Assembly (NCBI RefSeq): GCF_000014185.1
Contig: NC_008148.1
Coordinates: 744,001 to 808,000, forward strand
Length of the DNA: 64,000 nucleotides
Direction: 5' to 3'
From: Rubrobacter xylanophilus DSM 9941
GTDB taxonomy: Bacteria; Actinomycetota; Rubrobacteria; Rubrobacterales; Rubrobacteraceae
The notes below the pieces were generated by a model that saw nothing but the letters and a program-made list of their open reading frames with translations, was not told the DNA's origin and ran no database searches. Made by a program: the position numbers and the translations under genes. Positions 33,077 to 41,210 of this stretch are shown piece by piece (within the stretch, counting starts at the first letter, position 1; each line of letters opens with the position of its first letter).

Positions 33077-34066
33077 CTACCTCCTTGCGGCGGTCTCCAG
33101 GCCGAAGTTGTCGGCGTAGAGCCCGGCGATCCTCTCGAGCTCCTGCGGGGTGAGGTCCGGGGTGTCGGGGGCGGCGGCGAACTCCTCCAGCTGCTCCTCG
33201 CCGTAGATGTTGGGGAGGGTGGAGACGACCTCGGGGGTGGCCAGGCAGAACTTCAGCGCGGCCTGCCCGAGCGTCCGCTCTCCGCTCTCGGTCAGAAAGC
33301 CGAGCTGCTCCACCTTCTTCAGGCCGTCGAGCAGCCACTGCCTCGGGCGGTGGCGCCGGTGGTCGTTCTTGGCGAAGGTGGTGTTCTCGTCGTACCTGCC
33401 CTCCAGCATCCCCGAGGAGTGGGGGACCCGGACGATGAGGGAGGTGCCCGTCTCGCGGGCCGCCTCTATGAGGTCGCGCCCCGGGTCCTGCTCGAGGATG
33501 TTGTAGATCATCTGCAGCCCGTCGATGTCGCGCTCGCGCATCGCCCGCACGCCCTCGTCGCGCCACCCGATCTTGGGCCCGAGCGCCACGCCGTAGGCCC
33601 TGACCTTGCCCTCCCGCTTGAACTCCTCCAGAAGCTCGAAGAGCCGGTCGTTCTCTATGGCGTCCATCTTGGCGTTGTGCAGCTGCAGGAAGTCTATGTA
33701 GTCGGTCTCCAGGCGCCTGAGGCTCTGCTCCAGCGCGAAGCGGATAAAGCCCTCGGACCAGTCCTGCGGGCGCTCCTGCTGGCCCCGCCGCTCGGTGTGG
33801 TTGTAGAAGTCGTAGCCGATCTTGGTGGAGATCACGACCTCATCCCGCATCCCGCGGAAGGCCTCGGCCAGGATCGTCTCGCCCTTGCCCGAGCCGTAGG
33901 TGTCGGCCGTGTCGTAGTAGTTGATCCCGAGCTCGTGGGCCCGCCTGAGCAGGCGCAACGACCTCGCATCGTCCACCTCGCCCCACCAGCCGGTGGTGAT
34001 CGTCCAGACCCCGAAGCCCACCTCGGAGACCTCTATGTCCGTGCCGGCAAGCCTGCGGTATCTCAT
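33077..34066 (-). CDS. Aldo/keto reductase
   Basis: 329-aa NADPH-dependent TIM-barrel reductase: MRYRRLAGTDIEVSEVGFG, catalytic GINYYDTADTYGSG (Asp/Tyr), STKIGYDF (Lys), LQLHNAK (His) and a C-terminal cofactor loop. ATG 34066 is favoured over upstream in-frame starts because it matches the family N terminus and has GTAGGACGG before it. A C-terminal YADNFGLETAARR tail. Substrate unknown; pairing with hemQ is conserved in position only within this window. Confidence 0.87.
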   Translation of the reverse strand: MRYRRLAGTDIEVSEVGFGVWTITTGWWGEVDDARSLRLLRRAHELGINYYDTADTYGSGKGETILAEAFRGMRDEVVISTKIGYDFYNHTERRGQQERPQDWSEGFIRFALEQSLRRLETDYIDFLQLHNAKMDAIENDRLFELLEEFKREGKVRAYGVALGPKIGWRDEGVRAMRERDIDGLQMIYNILEQDPGRDLIEAARETGTSLIVRVPHSSGMLEGRYDENTTFAKNDHRRHRPRQWLLDGLKKVEQLGFLTESGERTLGQAALKFCLATPEVVSTLPNIYGEEQLEEFAAAPDTPDLTPQELERIAGLYADNFGLETAARR

Positions 34067-34239
34067 CCGTCCTACCCCCGCTCTTCTCTCTGGCTCTCGC
34101 TCGCCAAGACGCGCGCCGCTCCGCGCCACTAAACACCTACTACATTCTACCGGCGGGCGCTGTAGAAAAGTTCTCTCCCGCAGCGCCCGGGTTGCCCCCT
34201 CGTGTTAAGAACTTGTTACGAAAATATTGCGAAAACCCC

Positions 34240-34268
34240 TTGAACGGGGGCCCCGCCGTTGCTAGAGT
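34240..34268 (+). promoter_or_regulatory. SigA-type promoter of the RlpA-like gene
   Basis: TTGAAC (34240-34245), 17 bp, TAGAGT (34263-34268). Expected +1 near 34275 leaves a 43-nt leader that ends in GGAGGGGGG before TTG 34318. The leader is too short for a ydaO-type riboswitch. Confidence 0.7.
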
Positions 34269-34317
34269 GCCCGCCTAGCTTTTGAAAAAAGGATAGCCGA
34301 TCCGGAGGGGGGATCTC

Positions 34318-35310
34318 TTGTCAGGTACGCGAGGCGCGTCCTCACGCACGCTTTTGCTCTGCGCGGGCTTTGCGGCAGCTCTTCTGGCGCTGTTTGTGGC
34401 GGCGGCCGGGGCGGCCCGGGCCCAGCAGATGATGGCCACATGGTACGGACCGGGCTTCGAGGGCTCGACCACGGCGAGCGGCGAGCCGTTCAACCCCGAC
34501 GACTACACGGCGGCGCACAAGACCCTGCCTTTCGGGACCAAGCTGATCGTCACCTACAACGGGAGGTCCGTGGTGGTGCGCGTCAACGACCGCGGGCCCT
34601 ACTCGGGAGGGTATGACCTGGACCTCTCGCAGGCGGCCGCGGAGTACCTGGGCCTGACGGCCGCCGGGGCCGCGCCGGTGAACGTCGAGTTCGCCGATCC
34701 CTCCACCCCCACGGGCCCCTACGGCGGGGAGCAGCAGACCGCATCCCCGGCGGCGCAGCAGGAGCAGCCCCGGGCGCAGGGCGGCGCGGCGGTGCAGCAG
34801 GAGCAGCCCCGGGCGCAGCGGCAGGCCGCGCTCCCTCAGGAGGGGCCGGAGCGGCGGTCGGCGGCCTCCGGGCAGTACGCGGAGGCTGGCGGCGGAGCGG
34901 AGCGCCAGGCCGCCGTCCGGGAGCAGTACCGGCCGGAGCGGGCCGCTCCTGCGCAGGCCCCCGCGCCCGAGCAGTACGAGGACGGCGAGGAGCCCTCGCC
35001 CGGGCCCGTCTTTGGGGTGAGCCTGAAGGGGGCCCTGCAGGAGGTGGCCGAGGACCCGGCCGACGCGAAGGATTGGATCGAGCTGGCCGAGGCCGCCTCC
35101 CCCGTGCCGGACGCGCCGCAGCCGGCGCAGGGCGGGCAGCCGCAGCGGGCGGGCGCCGCGGAGGCGGACCCCGCCTCCTCCGGCGGTTCTTCTGCGCTCG
35201 GCATCTCCGTTCTCCCGGACACCGGCGGTGCCTCCGCCCTCGTGCTCGCGGGGGTCGGGGCGCTCGCGCTGGCCGGCCTCGCCGTCGGGCGCGGGGTCTT
35301 CCGGCGGTAG
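34318..35310 (+). CDS. RlpA-like double-psi beta-barrel wall protein with LPDTG sorting signal
   Basis: 330 aa. Signal peptide about residues 1-35 (hydrophobic core, ARA-Q cleavage). Residues 38-125 are an RlpA/DPBB domain: ATWYGPGFEGSTTASGE, LPFGTKLIV, VRVNDRGPYSGG with the catalytic-type Asp. Then a long Gln/Pro/Ala/Glu linker with two QQEQPRAQ repeats. The C terminus has LPDTG (about 298), a hydrophobic stretch and RR, a complete sortase signal. Probably a peptidoglycan-acting or wall-structural protein anchored covalently to the wall. TTG 34318 is chosen for its ribosome site and signal peptide. Confidence 0.85.
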   Translation: MSGTRGASSRTLLLCAGFAAALLALFVAAAGAARAQQMMATWYGPGFEGSTTASGEPFNPDDYTAAHKTLPFGTKLIVTYNGRSVVVRVNDRGPYSGGYDLDLSQAAAEYLGLTAAGAAPVNVEFADPSTPTGPYGGEQQTASPAAQQEQPRAQGGAAVQQEQPRAQRQAALPQEGPERRSAASGQYAEAGGGAERQAAVREQYRPERAAPAQAPAPEQYEDGEEPSPGPVFGVSLKGALQEVAEDPADAKDWIELAEAASPVPDAPQPAQGGQPQRAGAAEADPASSGGSSALGISVLPDTGGASALVLAGVGALALAGLAVGRGVFRR

Positions 35311-35330
35311 GGAACGGGCCGCACCCTTAT

Positions 35331-35361
35331 GAAGGGCGGGCGCTTTGCGCGCCCGCCCTTC
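35331..35361 (+). terminator. Terminator after the RlpA-like gene
   Basis: 13-bp perfect GC stem (35331-35343 with 35349-35361) around TTTGC, 20 bp after the stop, followed by GCTTCCCC. It ends just before the next promoter. Confidence 0.6.
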
Positions 35362-35372
35362 GCTTCCCCGGC

Positions 35373-35378
35373 TATAAT
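35373..35378 (+). promoter_or_regulatory. -10 element of the comB gene (leaderless)
   Basis: TATAAT ends 6 bp before GTG 35385; +1 would coincide with the start codon. Confidence 0.55.
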
Positions 35379-35384
35379 CGCCCG

Positions 35385-36233
35385 GTGTTCGAGGAGAGCC
35401 TGAGTCCCGGCGGGGGGCGGATGCTCGTCCGCTACGCGGGCGGGGTCGGGGGTGCCCGGTCTGCCGCCCGCGCCGGGGCCGTCGCCGTGATCGTGGACGC
35501 CTTCCGGGCCAGCGCCACCCTGGCCGCCCTCGTGCACCGGGGGGCGGTGGTGGTGCCGGTGGCCTCCGTCGAGGAGGCGCTCGCGCTGCCGGCCGACCTG
35601 CGGGTCGGGGAGCGGGGAGGGGCGAAGGTCGCGGGCTTCGAGCTGGGGAACTCCCCCACGGGAGTTCTGGAGGCCCGCATAGAGCCCGGCAGCCGGGTGG
35701 TGATGAGCACCACCAACGGCACCCGCATCGTGGAGGCGGCGAGTGGCGCGGCGGAGGTCTACGCCGGCTCCTTCGTCAACGCCGGGGCGCTCGCGCGCGC
35801 TCTGGCCTCCGGGTTCCCCGGGGCGGAGGTCGTGGTGGTGGGCTGCGGCTGGCGGGGGCACCGCTCCTCCGAGGACGAGGCGGCGGCCGGGGCCATCATC
35901 CACCGGCTGCGGAGGCTCGGGGCCGGGGCGGACCCCCGCGCCCGGGCGGTGGAGGAGGCGTACCTCTCGCGGCCCCTGGGGCGGCTCGCGAAGAACGCCG
36001 CGGCCCGCCGGCTCGCCCGGCTCGGCTACGCCCGGGACGTGGAGTTCTGCCTCAAGGAGGACGTGCTGCCCGCCGTTCCCCGCCTCGTCGGCGGGGCGTT
36101 CGTGCGGGCCGGAGCGCCCGCAAAAAATCTTCTTGACAGCCGGGGGGTCCGCATTTACTCTGAAGTCGGGCCGGCGGACCAAACGTTACAAACCGGTAGC
36201 GGGGTCCGCCAATCCGCCGCAGAAAGGAGGTGA
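35385..36233 (+). CDS. comB: ComB-like 2-phosphosulfolactate phosphatase family protein
   Basis: 282-aa protein of the ComB family: VAVIVDAFRASATLAALV, GFELGNSPTGVL, VVMSTTNGTRIVEAA, YAGSFVNAGALA, GCGWRGHRSSEDEAAAGAI, DVEFCLKEDVLPAVP. Most bacteria with this gene do not make coenzyme M, so the true substrate is open. The family core ends near residue 245; the last 35 codons coincide with the promoter, leader and ribosome site of the following small gene, and the stop TGA sits inside that ribosome site. Confidence 0.82.
   Translation: MFEESLSPGGGRMLVRYAGGVGGARSAARAGAVAVIVDAFRASATLAALVHRGAVVVPVASVEEALALPADLRVGERGGAKVAGFELGNSPTGVLEARIEPGSRVVMSTTNGTRIVEAASGAAEVYAGSFVNAGALARALASGFPGAEVVVVGCGWRGHRSSEDEAAAGAIIHRLRRLGAGADPRARAVEEAYLSRPLGRLAKNAAARRLARLGYARDVEFCLKEDVLPAVPRLVGGAFVRAGAPAKNLLDSRGVRIYSEVGPADQTLQTGSGVRQSAAERR
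36133..36161 (+). promoter_or_regulatory. Strong SigA-type promoter of the 65-codon gene
   Basis: Perfect TTGACA (36133-36138), 17 bp, TACTCT (36156-36161), lying inside the 3' end of comB. +1 expected near 36168. Confidence 0.7.
36173..36210 (+). other. Leader hairpin upstream of the 65-codon gene
   Basis: GGCGGACC (36173-36180) pairs perfectly with GGTCCGCC (36203-36210). A second TCCGCC at 36213-36218 can pair with the same left arm, giving two mutually exclusive leaders just before the AAAGGAGGTGA ribosome site (36223-36233). Confidence 0.5.
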
Positions 36234-36240
36234 GCCGACA

Positions 36241-36438
36241 GTGACCACCATCACCCACGAGAGGACTCGGGAGTTCACCCGGGAGGAGGTGGACCGGGCC
36301 ATCGACGTCATCGAGCGTCACCTGGAGAAGGAGGCCCGTACCCGCAACCTGCTGGACGAGCAGGCGATCATGCGGCCGAAGGACCTGTGCAAGCAGCAGG
36401 GCCTCGACATGGTCGCCGAGCTGCGCAGCATGATGTGA
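36241..36438 (+). CDS. Small hypothetical protein, 65 aa
   Basis: GTG 36241 is preceded by AAAGGAGGTGA with 7-bp spacing, the strongest ribosome site in the window, and by a near-consensus promoter, so high expression is expected. Product VTTITHERTREFTREEVDRAI ... LCKQQGLDMVAELRSMM is charged and helical, with no Cys pair, TM segment or signal. Not recognised. The transcript has a leader hairpin and a long structured 3' element. Confidence 0.75.
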   Translation: MTTITHERTREFTREEVDRAIDVIERHLEKEARTRNLLDEQAIMRPKDLCKQQGLDMVAELRSMM

Positions 36439-36460
36439 GGGCGTCCGCCACAGGGCTTTA

Positions 36461-36537
36461 AGCCTGCGAAGGGGGATGCACAGTAGAGCGGCATCCCGTA
36501 GAAGCCATACGGGCTGTCCATCCCCCTTCGATAGGCT
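36461..36537 (+). ncRNA. Structured RNA element 3' of the small gene (candidate novel RNA)
   Basis: A 12-bp perfect stem (36467-36478 with 36519-36530) is extended by AGCC/GGCT (36461-36464, 36534-36537). Inside it, ACAG/CTGT (36480-36483, 36514-36517) and CCCGTA/TACGGG (36495-36500, 36508-36513) form a second stem with an 11-nt one-sided bulge. An alternative pairing, GGGATGC (36473-36479) with GCATCCC (36491-36497), competes with the long stem. No known family recognised. It lies between the small ORF and a terminator-like hairpin. Confidence 0.5.
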
Positions 36538-36538
36538 G

Positions 36539-36572
36539 CGAAGAGGGCCGGGGAGATCCCCGGCCCTCTTCG
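36539..36572 (+). terminator. Long GC hairpin, probable terminator
   Basis: 15-bp perfect stem (36539-36553 with 36558-36572) with a 4-nt loop, directly after the structured element. Followed by TGTGTTCC rather than a clean U run. It separates the unit from the oppositely oriented tRNA. Confidence 0.6.
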
Positions 36573-36591
36573 TGTGTTCCGGTGTGGGGAG

Positions 36592-36681
36592 CGGAGGAGG
36601 AGGGATTCGAACCCTCGATACCCCTGTTAGAGGTATAACACCTTAGCAGGGTGCCGCCTTCGACCACTCGGCCACTCCTCC
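36592..36681 (-). tRNA. tRNA-Ser(GCT)
   Basis: 90-nt class II tRNA on the minus strand. Acceptor GGAGGAG (36681-36675) pairs with CTCCTCC (36599-36593), discriminator G at 36592. D arm GGCCGAGTGGTCGAAGGC; anticodon loop CTGCTAA with anticodon GCT; long variable arm; T arm GAGGGTTCGAATCCCTC. CCA not encoded. Decodes AGC/AGU. Confidence 0.95.
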
Positions 36682-36722
36682 GGGAGGCTGGATTATATCA
36701 GAAGGCGGCGGGGTGTGGGCCG

Positions 36723-37709
36723 TCAGCGGCCGGCGGGGGCTTCGCCGGCGGGCTCGCCCTCGAGGATCCTCTCCCCGGAGATCTCCTCCTTCGCCCGGGC
36801 CAGCGTGGCGTTCAGGGCCGCGCCGAAGAGGATCGTGAGCGAGGAGATGTAGAGGTAGAGCAGGAGGACGATGGCGACCCCGATCGAGCCGTAGGTCTTG
36901 TTGTAGGAGCCGAAGTTGTTCACGTAGAAGCTGAAGGCGGCGCTGGCGACCACCCACAGCAGCACCGCCACCAGGCCGCCGGGCGTGATCCAGCGGAAGG
37001 GCTGGTCCACGGCGGGGGCTAGGTAGTAGATGAGGGCGACCGTGACCACGAGGAAGAGCAGCGCGACCGGCCAGCGGGCCACGTTCCACGCCGCCTCGAA
37101 GACCGTCCCGAGGCCGAAGAAGCGGGCGATGGCCTCGCCGATGGGCGGGCCGAAGACCATCAGGAGGACGCCGAGGAAGATGAGGCCGGAGAGCCCCAGC
37201 GTCATCCCGACCGCCAGCGCCCGCACCTTCCAGAAGGGGCGGGTCTCCTGCACCTCGTAGGCGGCGTTGAGCGCCTTTATGAGGGCGTTGAAGGCCCCGG
37301 AGGCGGACCACAGGGTCAGGAGGATGCCGAAGGAGAGCAGCCCCGGCGCCGGGTGCTCGCCCCGGATCACGTCCCCCGTGTAGGTGGCTATGAGGGCGTA
37401 GACCTGCTGCGGGAGCACCTGCCGGAAGTAGGCGAGCACCTCCTCGGCCAGCTCGGGGCTTGAGAAGGTGCCCATGAGCGAGACCAGCACCAGCATGAAA
37501 GGGAAGAGCGCCAGGATGAGGTAGTAGGCGAGCTGCGCCGCCATCCCGGCCGCGTCGTCCCGCTGGAGCTTCTCCACGGTGGCCCGCAGCGCGCGCAGGC
37601 TGAGCAGGACCCGGAGGTCCCGGACGAACTCCCCGATGGAACCGTCCGCCGGACGCCGGGCCGCCTCCCGCAGCCCCCGCGACCTCCCTCTGTCCCTCCT
37701 CGGCCTCAT
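36723..37709 (-). CDS. YihY/BrkB (UPF0761) family membrane protein
   Basis: 328-aa protein with six TM helices. Family blocks: DDAAGMAAQLAYYLILALFPFML (first TM), LWSASGAFNALIKALNAAYEV, and FYVNNFGSYNKTYGSIG near the fifth helix. Once called RNase BN, the family is now considered a transporter-like membrane family of unclear function. Both termini are charged and cytoplasmic. ATG 37709 has GACAGGAGCGAGC before it; TTATAA lies 25-30 bp further upstream. Confidence 0.88.
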   Translation of the reverse strand: MRPRRDRGRSRGLREAARRPADGSIGEFVRDLRVLLSLRALRATVEKLQRDDAAGMAAQLAYYLILALFPFMLVLVSLMGTFSSPELAEEVLAYFRQVLPQQVYALIATYTGDVIRGEHPAPGLLSFGILLTLWSASGAFNALIKALNAAYEVQETRPFWKVRALAVGMTLGLSGLIFLGVLLMVFGPPIGEAIARFFGLGTVFEAAWNVARWPVALLFLVVTVALIYYLAPAVDQPFRWITPGGLVAVLLWVVASAAFSFYVNNFGSYNKTYGSIGVAIVLLLYLYISSLTILFGAALNATLARAKEEISGERILEGEPAGEAPAGR

Positions 37710-37800
37710 GCTCGCTCCTGTCCTAAAGAACAATTTATAACCCGAATCACAGGCGCGGAAACGCGCCGGGCTCGGCGGTGGCGGCGCACTCTCCCTCGCG

Positions 37801-37806
37801 TATACT
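37801..37806 (+). promoter_or_regulatory. -10 element of topB (leaderless)
   Basis: TATACT ends 6 bp before ATG 37813; no ribosome site and no clear -35. Confidence 0.5.
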
Positions 37807-37812
37807 CCTCGC

Positions 37813-39918
37813 ATGAGGCTGATCGTCGCCGAGAAGCCCTCCGTGGGGAGGGACATAGCCGGCGCCCTGGGCCGCCACCGCCGCGAGGGGGACGCCCTCG
37901 TCGGGAGCGGCTGGGTCGTAACCTGGGCGCTCGGGCACCTCGCCGAGCTCGCCCCGCCCGACGCCTACGGCGCCGAGTACAAGCGGTGGAGCCTACAGAA
38001 CCTCCCCATACTCCCCGAGCGGTTCAGGGTCCGCGTCAACCCGAGGACCCGCGAGCGGTTCGAGGCCGTGAGGCGGTGGATGCGCGACCCCTCGGTGACC
38101 GAGGTCGTAAACGCCTGCGACGCCGGGAGGGAGGGCGAGCTCATCTTCGCCTACCTCTACCAGCTCTCCCGCTGCGAAAAGCCGGTGAGGCGGCTCTGGG
38201 TCTCCTCGCTCACCCCAGAGGCGATCCGCGAGGGCTTCGGCTCCTTGCGCGACGGCCCCTCCATGAAGCCCCTCGAGGACGCCGCCCGCAGCCGCGCGGA
38301 GGCCGACTGGATCGTGGGGATGAACGCCACCCGCGCCTACTCCGTGCGCTTCTCGCGCCCCGGCGACGTCCTCTCCGTGGGGCGCGTCCAGACCCCCACC
38401 CTCAGGCTGCTCGTCGAGCGCGAGCGGGAGATAGAGGACTTCAGGCCCGAGAGGTTCTTCACCGTCCACGCCCGCTTCGCGCGCGACGGGAAGACCTACG
38501 ACGGCCTCTGGTTCAGGGAGAAGGAGAGCCGCCTCAAGGAGCGGGAGGCCGCCGAGCAGATAGCGGAGAAGGTCCGCGGCGGCACCGGCGTCGTGAAGAA
38601 GGCCGAGAGGCGGCGGACCTCCGAGAGGCCGCCGCTCCTCTACGACCTCACCGAGCTCCAGCGCAACGCCAACGCCCGCTACGGCTTCACCGCCGAGAGG
38701 ACGCTCCGGGCCGCCCAGGCGCTCTACGAGGAGCGCAAGCTCATAACCTACCCCCGCACCTCGAGCCGCTACCTCTCGGGGGACATGGTCGGCACGCTCA
38801 AGAGGCGCGTCGAGGCGGCGGGGGGCCTGCCGGAGCTCGCGCCCTTCGCCGGGAGGCTGCTCGCGGCGGGAAGCCTCCCGGTCGGCAGGCGCGTCGTGGA
38901 CGACTCGAAGGTCACCGACCACCACGCCATCGTCCCGACGGACAGGAAGCCCTCCGGCGGCCTGCCGCCCGACGAGGCGAAGGTCTACGACCTGGTGGCG
39001 CGGCGCTTCCTCGCGGTCTTCTTCCCGGCGGCCCGCTTCGAGAACACGACCGTCGTGACGGAGGCGCGCGGGGAGACGTTCCTGAGCAAGGGGCGGGTGG
39101 TGCTCGAGGCCGGGTGGCGGGAGCTCTACCCGGACGGCGTCGGCGGCAGGAAGGAGAAGGAGCCGCCCGCGCTGCCCCCCGTGGAGGCCGGCCAGGAGTG
39201 GCGGGTGGCGAAGGTGGGGGTCAAGGAGGGCGAGACAAAGCCGCCGCCGCGCTACTCCGAGTCGGCGCTCCTGGGGGCCATGGAGACCGCCGGGAAGCTC
39301 GTCGAGGACGAGGAACTGCGGCAGCAGATGAAGGACTCCGGGCTCGGCACCCCCGCGACGCGGGCGGCGATCATCGAGCGCCTCATAAAGGTCGGCTACG
39401 TAGAGCGGGAGAAGAAGGCGCTCGTCCCCACCGCCAAGGGGCGCGCCCTGATCTCCCTGCTCGCGGATAGCCCGCTCTCCTCGCCCGAGATGACCGCCCG
39501 CTGGGAGCGGCGCCTCGCCCGCATAGAGCGCGGCGAGGAGCGGCGCCCGGACTTCATGTCCGACATAAGCGGCTTCGCCGCCTCCGTCGTCGAGGGCGTG
39601 CGCCGCATGGAGGGCGAGAAGATAGCCGCCCCCGGAGGCGGAGGGGAGGCCCTCGGCGCCTGCCCGAAGTGCGGCTCCCCGGTGGTCGAGACGAAGAAGG
39701 CCTACGGGTGCTCAGCGTGGAGGAAGACCGGCTGCGACTTCGCCATCTGGAAGCGCGTCGCCGGGAAGCGCGTGAGCGAGTCGCAGGCCAGGCAGCTACT
39801 CGCGAAGGGCAGGACCGCGCGGCTCAAGGGCTTCAAGAGCAGGGCCGGAAAGCCCTTCTCCGCGGCACTCGTGCTCGACGGGGAGCACCGGGTGCGGCTG
39901 GAGCCCTTCCGGGGCTAG
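37813..39918 (+). CDS. topB: DNA topoisomerase III (type IA)
   Basis: 701-aa type IA topoisomerase. N-terminal TOPRIM domain MRLIVAEKPSVGRDIA and NACDAGREGELIF; the active-site Tyr about 313 in LITYPRTSSRYL; decatenation-type core QTPTLRLLVERE and SGLGTPATRAAIIERL; a C-terminal zinc-ribbon-like segment CPKCGSPV ... GCSAWRKTGC and a topo C-terminal repeat. TopB resolves catenanes and recombination intermediates. Chromosomal copies are uncommon in actinobacteria, which usually rely on TopA alone. Confidence 0.92.
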   Translation: MRLIVAEKPSVGRDIAGALGRHRREGDALVGSGWVVTWALGHLAELAPPDAYGAEYKRWSLQNLPILPERFRVRVNPRTRERFEAVRRWMRDPSVTEVVNACDAGREGELIFAYLYQLSRCEKPVRRLWVSSLTPEAIREGFGSLRDGPSMKPLEDAARSRAEADWIVGMNATRAYSVRFSRPGDVLSVGRVQTPTLRLLVEREREIEDFRPERFFTVHARFARDGKTYDGLWFREKESRLKEREAAEQIAEKVRGGTGVVKKAERRRTSERPPLLYDLTELQRNANARYGFTAERTLRAAQALYEERKLITYPRTSSRYLSGDMVGTLKRRVEAAGGLPELAPFAGRLLAAGSLPVGRRVVDDSKVTDHHAIVPTDRKPSGGLPPDEAKVYDLVARRFLAVFFPAARFENTTVVTEARGETFLSKGRVVLEAGWRELYPDGVGGRKEKEPPALPPVEAGQEWRVAKVGVKEGETKPPPRYSESALLGAMETAGKLVEDEELRQQMKDSGLGTPATRAAIIERLIKVGYVEREKKALVPTAKGRALISLLADSPLSSPEMTARWERRLARIERGEERRPDFMSDISGFAASVVEGVRRMEGEKIAAPGGGGEALGACPKCGSPVVETKKAYGCSAWRKTGCDFAIWKRVAGKRVSESQARQLLAKGRTARLKGFKSRAGKPFSAALVLDGEHRVRLEPFRG

Positions 39919-39965
39919 GCCTCGTGGCCGGATCTCCCCTCGCCGGTTAAACTCTCTTGTCGGTT

Positions 39966-41210
39966 ATGCGGGTTGTCGTGGTCGGAGCGGGGCTTGCCGG
40001 GCTCACGTGCGCGAAGGTTCTGCACGAGGGCGGCGCCGAGGTGGAGGTCTTCGAGGCCTCGGACGGCGTCGGCGGCCGCGTGCGCACCGACGAGCGGGAG
40101 GGGTTCCTGCTGGACCGCGGCTTCCAGGTCTACTTCACCGCCTACCCGGCGGCCCGGCGGCACCTGGACCACGGGGCTCTGGACCTCCGGTACTTCGACC
40201 CGGGGGCGGTGATCCTCCGGGGCGGCGGGCGCGAGGTGCTCTCGGACCCCCTGCGCGACCCGGGGGCGCTGCCCTCGACGCTGCTCTCCCGGTCCGCCAC
40301 CCCCGCCGACAAGGCCCGGGTGGCCGCCCTCGCGCTGAGGTGCCTCGCCGGGCGCGGCCCCGAGGCGGCCGGCGAGGCGGGGGGAGAGGACGCCAGCACC
40401 CTCGCCTGCCTGGAGCGGCGCGGCTTCTCCCGCCGCTTTATAGACGCCTTTTTCCGGCCCTTCTACGGCGGGATACTCCTCGACCGGGGCCTCTCCGCTT
40501 CCTGCCGCGTCTTCTCGTTCACCTTCCGGATGATGGCCCGGGGCTGGGCGGCCGTTCCGGCGCGGGGGATGGGCGAGATCCCGCGCCAGCTCGCCGCTCG
40601 CCTGCCGGAGGGCGCGGTGCGCCTCGAGAGCCCGGTGGAGGGGCTGCTGAGGGAGGGCGGCCGGGTGAGGGGCGTGCGCGGCCCCTGGGGCGAGCGCGAG
40701 GCCGACGCGGTGGTCGTCGCCACCGAGGCCCCGGTGGCCGGGCGGCTCACGGGGGAGAAGGTGCCGGAGGGCTCCGTGGGGGAGGTCTGCCTGTACTACG
40801 AGACGAGCGGCGTGGGGGCCGGCAAGAAGGTGCTGCTGAACGCGGAGGAAGACGCCTTCGTCAACAACGCCGTCGAGATCAGCAACGTCTCCGGGCTCTA
40901 CGCCCCGCCGGGCCGCCGCCTGCTCTACGCGGTCGTCCTCGGGGGCTTCGACCTGCCGGACGGAGAGCTGCTGCGGCGCGGCGTCGAGGAGCTCTCCCGC
41001 TGGTGCCCGCGGGCGGACTTCCGCCCTCTCGGGCTCCGGCGCATCCCCTACGGCCAGTTCGCCCAGCCGCCCGGGGTGCACGCGACGCTGCCGAAGAACC
41101 GCACCTCCACGCCGGGGCTCTTCCTCGCCGGCGAGTACACCGTCGACTCCTCCATAAACGGCGCGATCCTCTCCGGAGAGCGGGCGGCCAGGGAGGTGCT
41201 GGGGCGCTGA
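39966..41210 (+). CDS. FAD-dependent amine oxidase / phytoene-desaturase-like protein
   Basis: 414-aa flavoprotein: [49 protein letters not shown], and C-terminal [25 protein letters not shown]. Resembles protoporphyrinogen-oxidase/carotenoid desaturase relatives of unknown substrate. ATG 39966 follows TAAACT (39948-39953) by 12 bp; TTG 39957 is an alternative start. Its stop shares one base with the next ATG (TGATG). Confidence 0.83.
   Translation: MRVVVVGAGLAGLTCAKVLHEGGAEVEVFEASDGVGGRVRTDEREGFLLDRGFQVYFTAYPAARRHLDHGALDLRYFDPGAVILRGGGREVLSDPLRDPGALPSTLLSRSATPADKARVAALALRCLAGRGPEAAGEAGGEDASTLACLERRGFSRRFIDAFFRPFYGGILLDRGLSASCRVFSFTFRMMARGWAAVPARGMGEIPRQLAARLPEGAVRLESPVEGLLREGGRVRGVRGPWGEREADAVVVATEAPVAGRLTGEKVPEGSVGEVCLYYETSGVGAGKKVLLNAEEDAFVNNAVEISNVSGLYAPPGRRLLYAVVLGGFDLPDGELLRRGVEELSRWCPRADFRPLGLRRIPYGQFAQPPGVHATLPKNRTSTPGLFLAGEYTVDSSINGAILSGERAAREVLGR

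Noticed and set aside
34200-34317. Possible ydaO (c-di-AMP) riboswitch before the wall-hydrolase-like gene
   Set aside because: Such riboswitches often precede wall genes in actinobacteria, but the leader after the clear promoter is only about 43 nt and lacks the conserved motifs.
36461-36572. 6C RNA, SRP RNA or tmRNA as identity of the structured element
   Set aside because: No C-rich loops of 6C RNA, no conserved SRP tetraloop domain, no tRNA-like ends; the C runs here are in stems.
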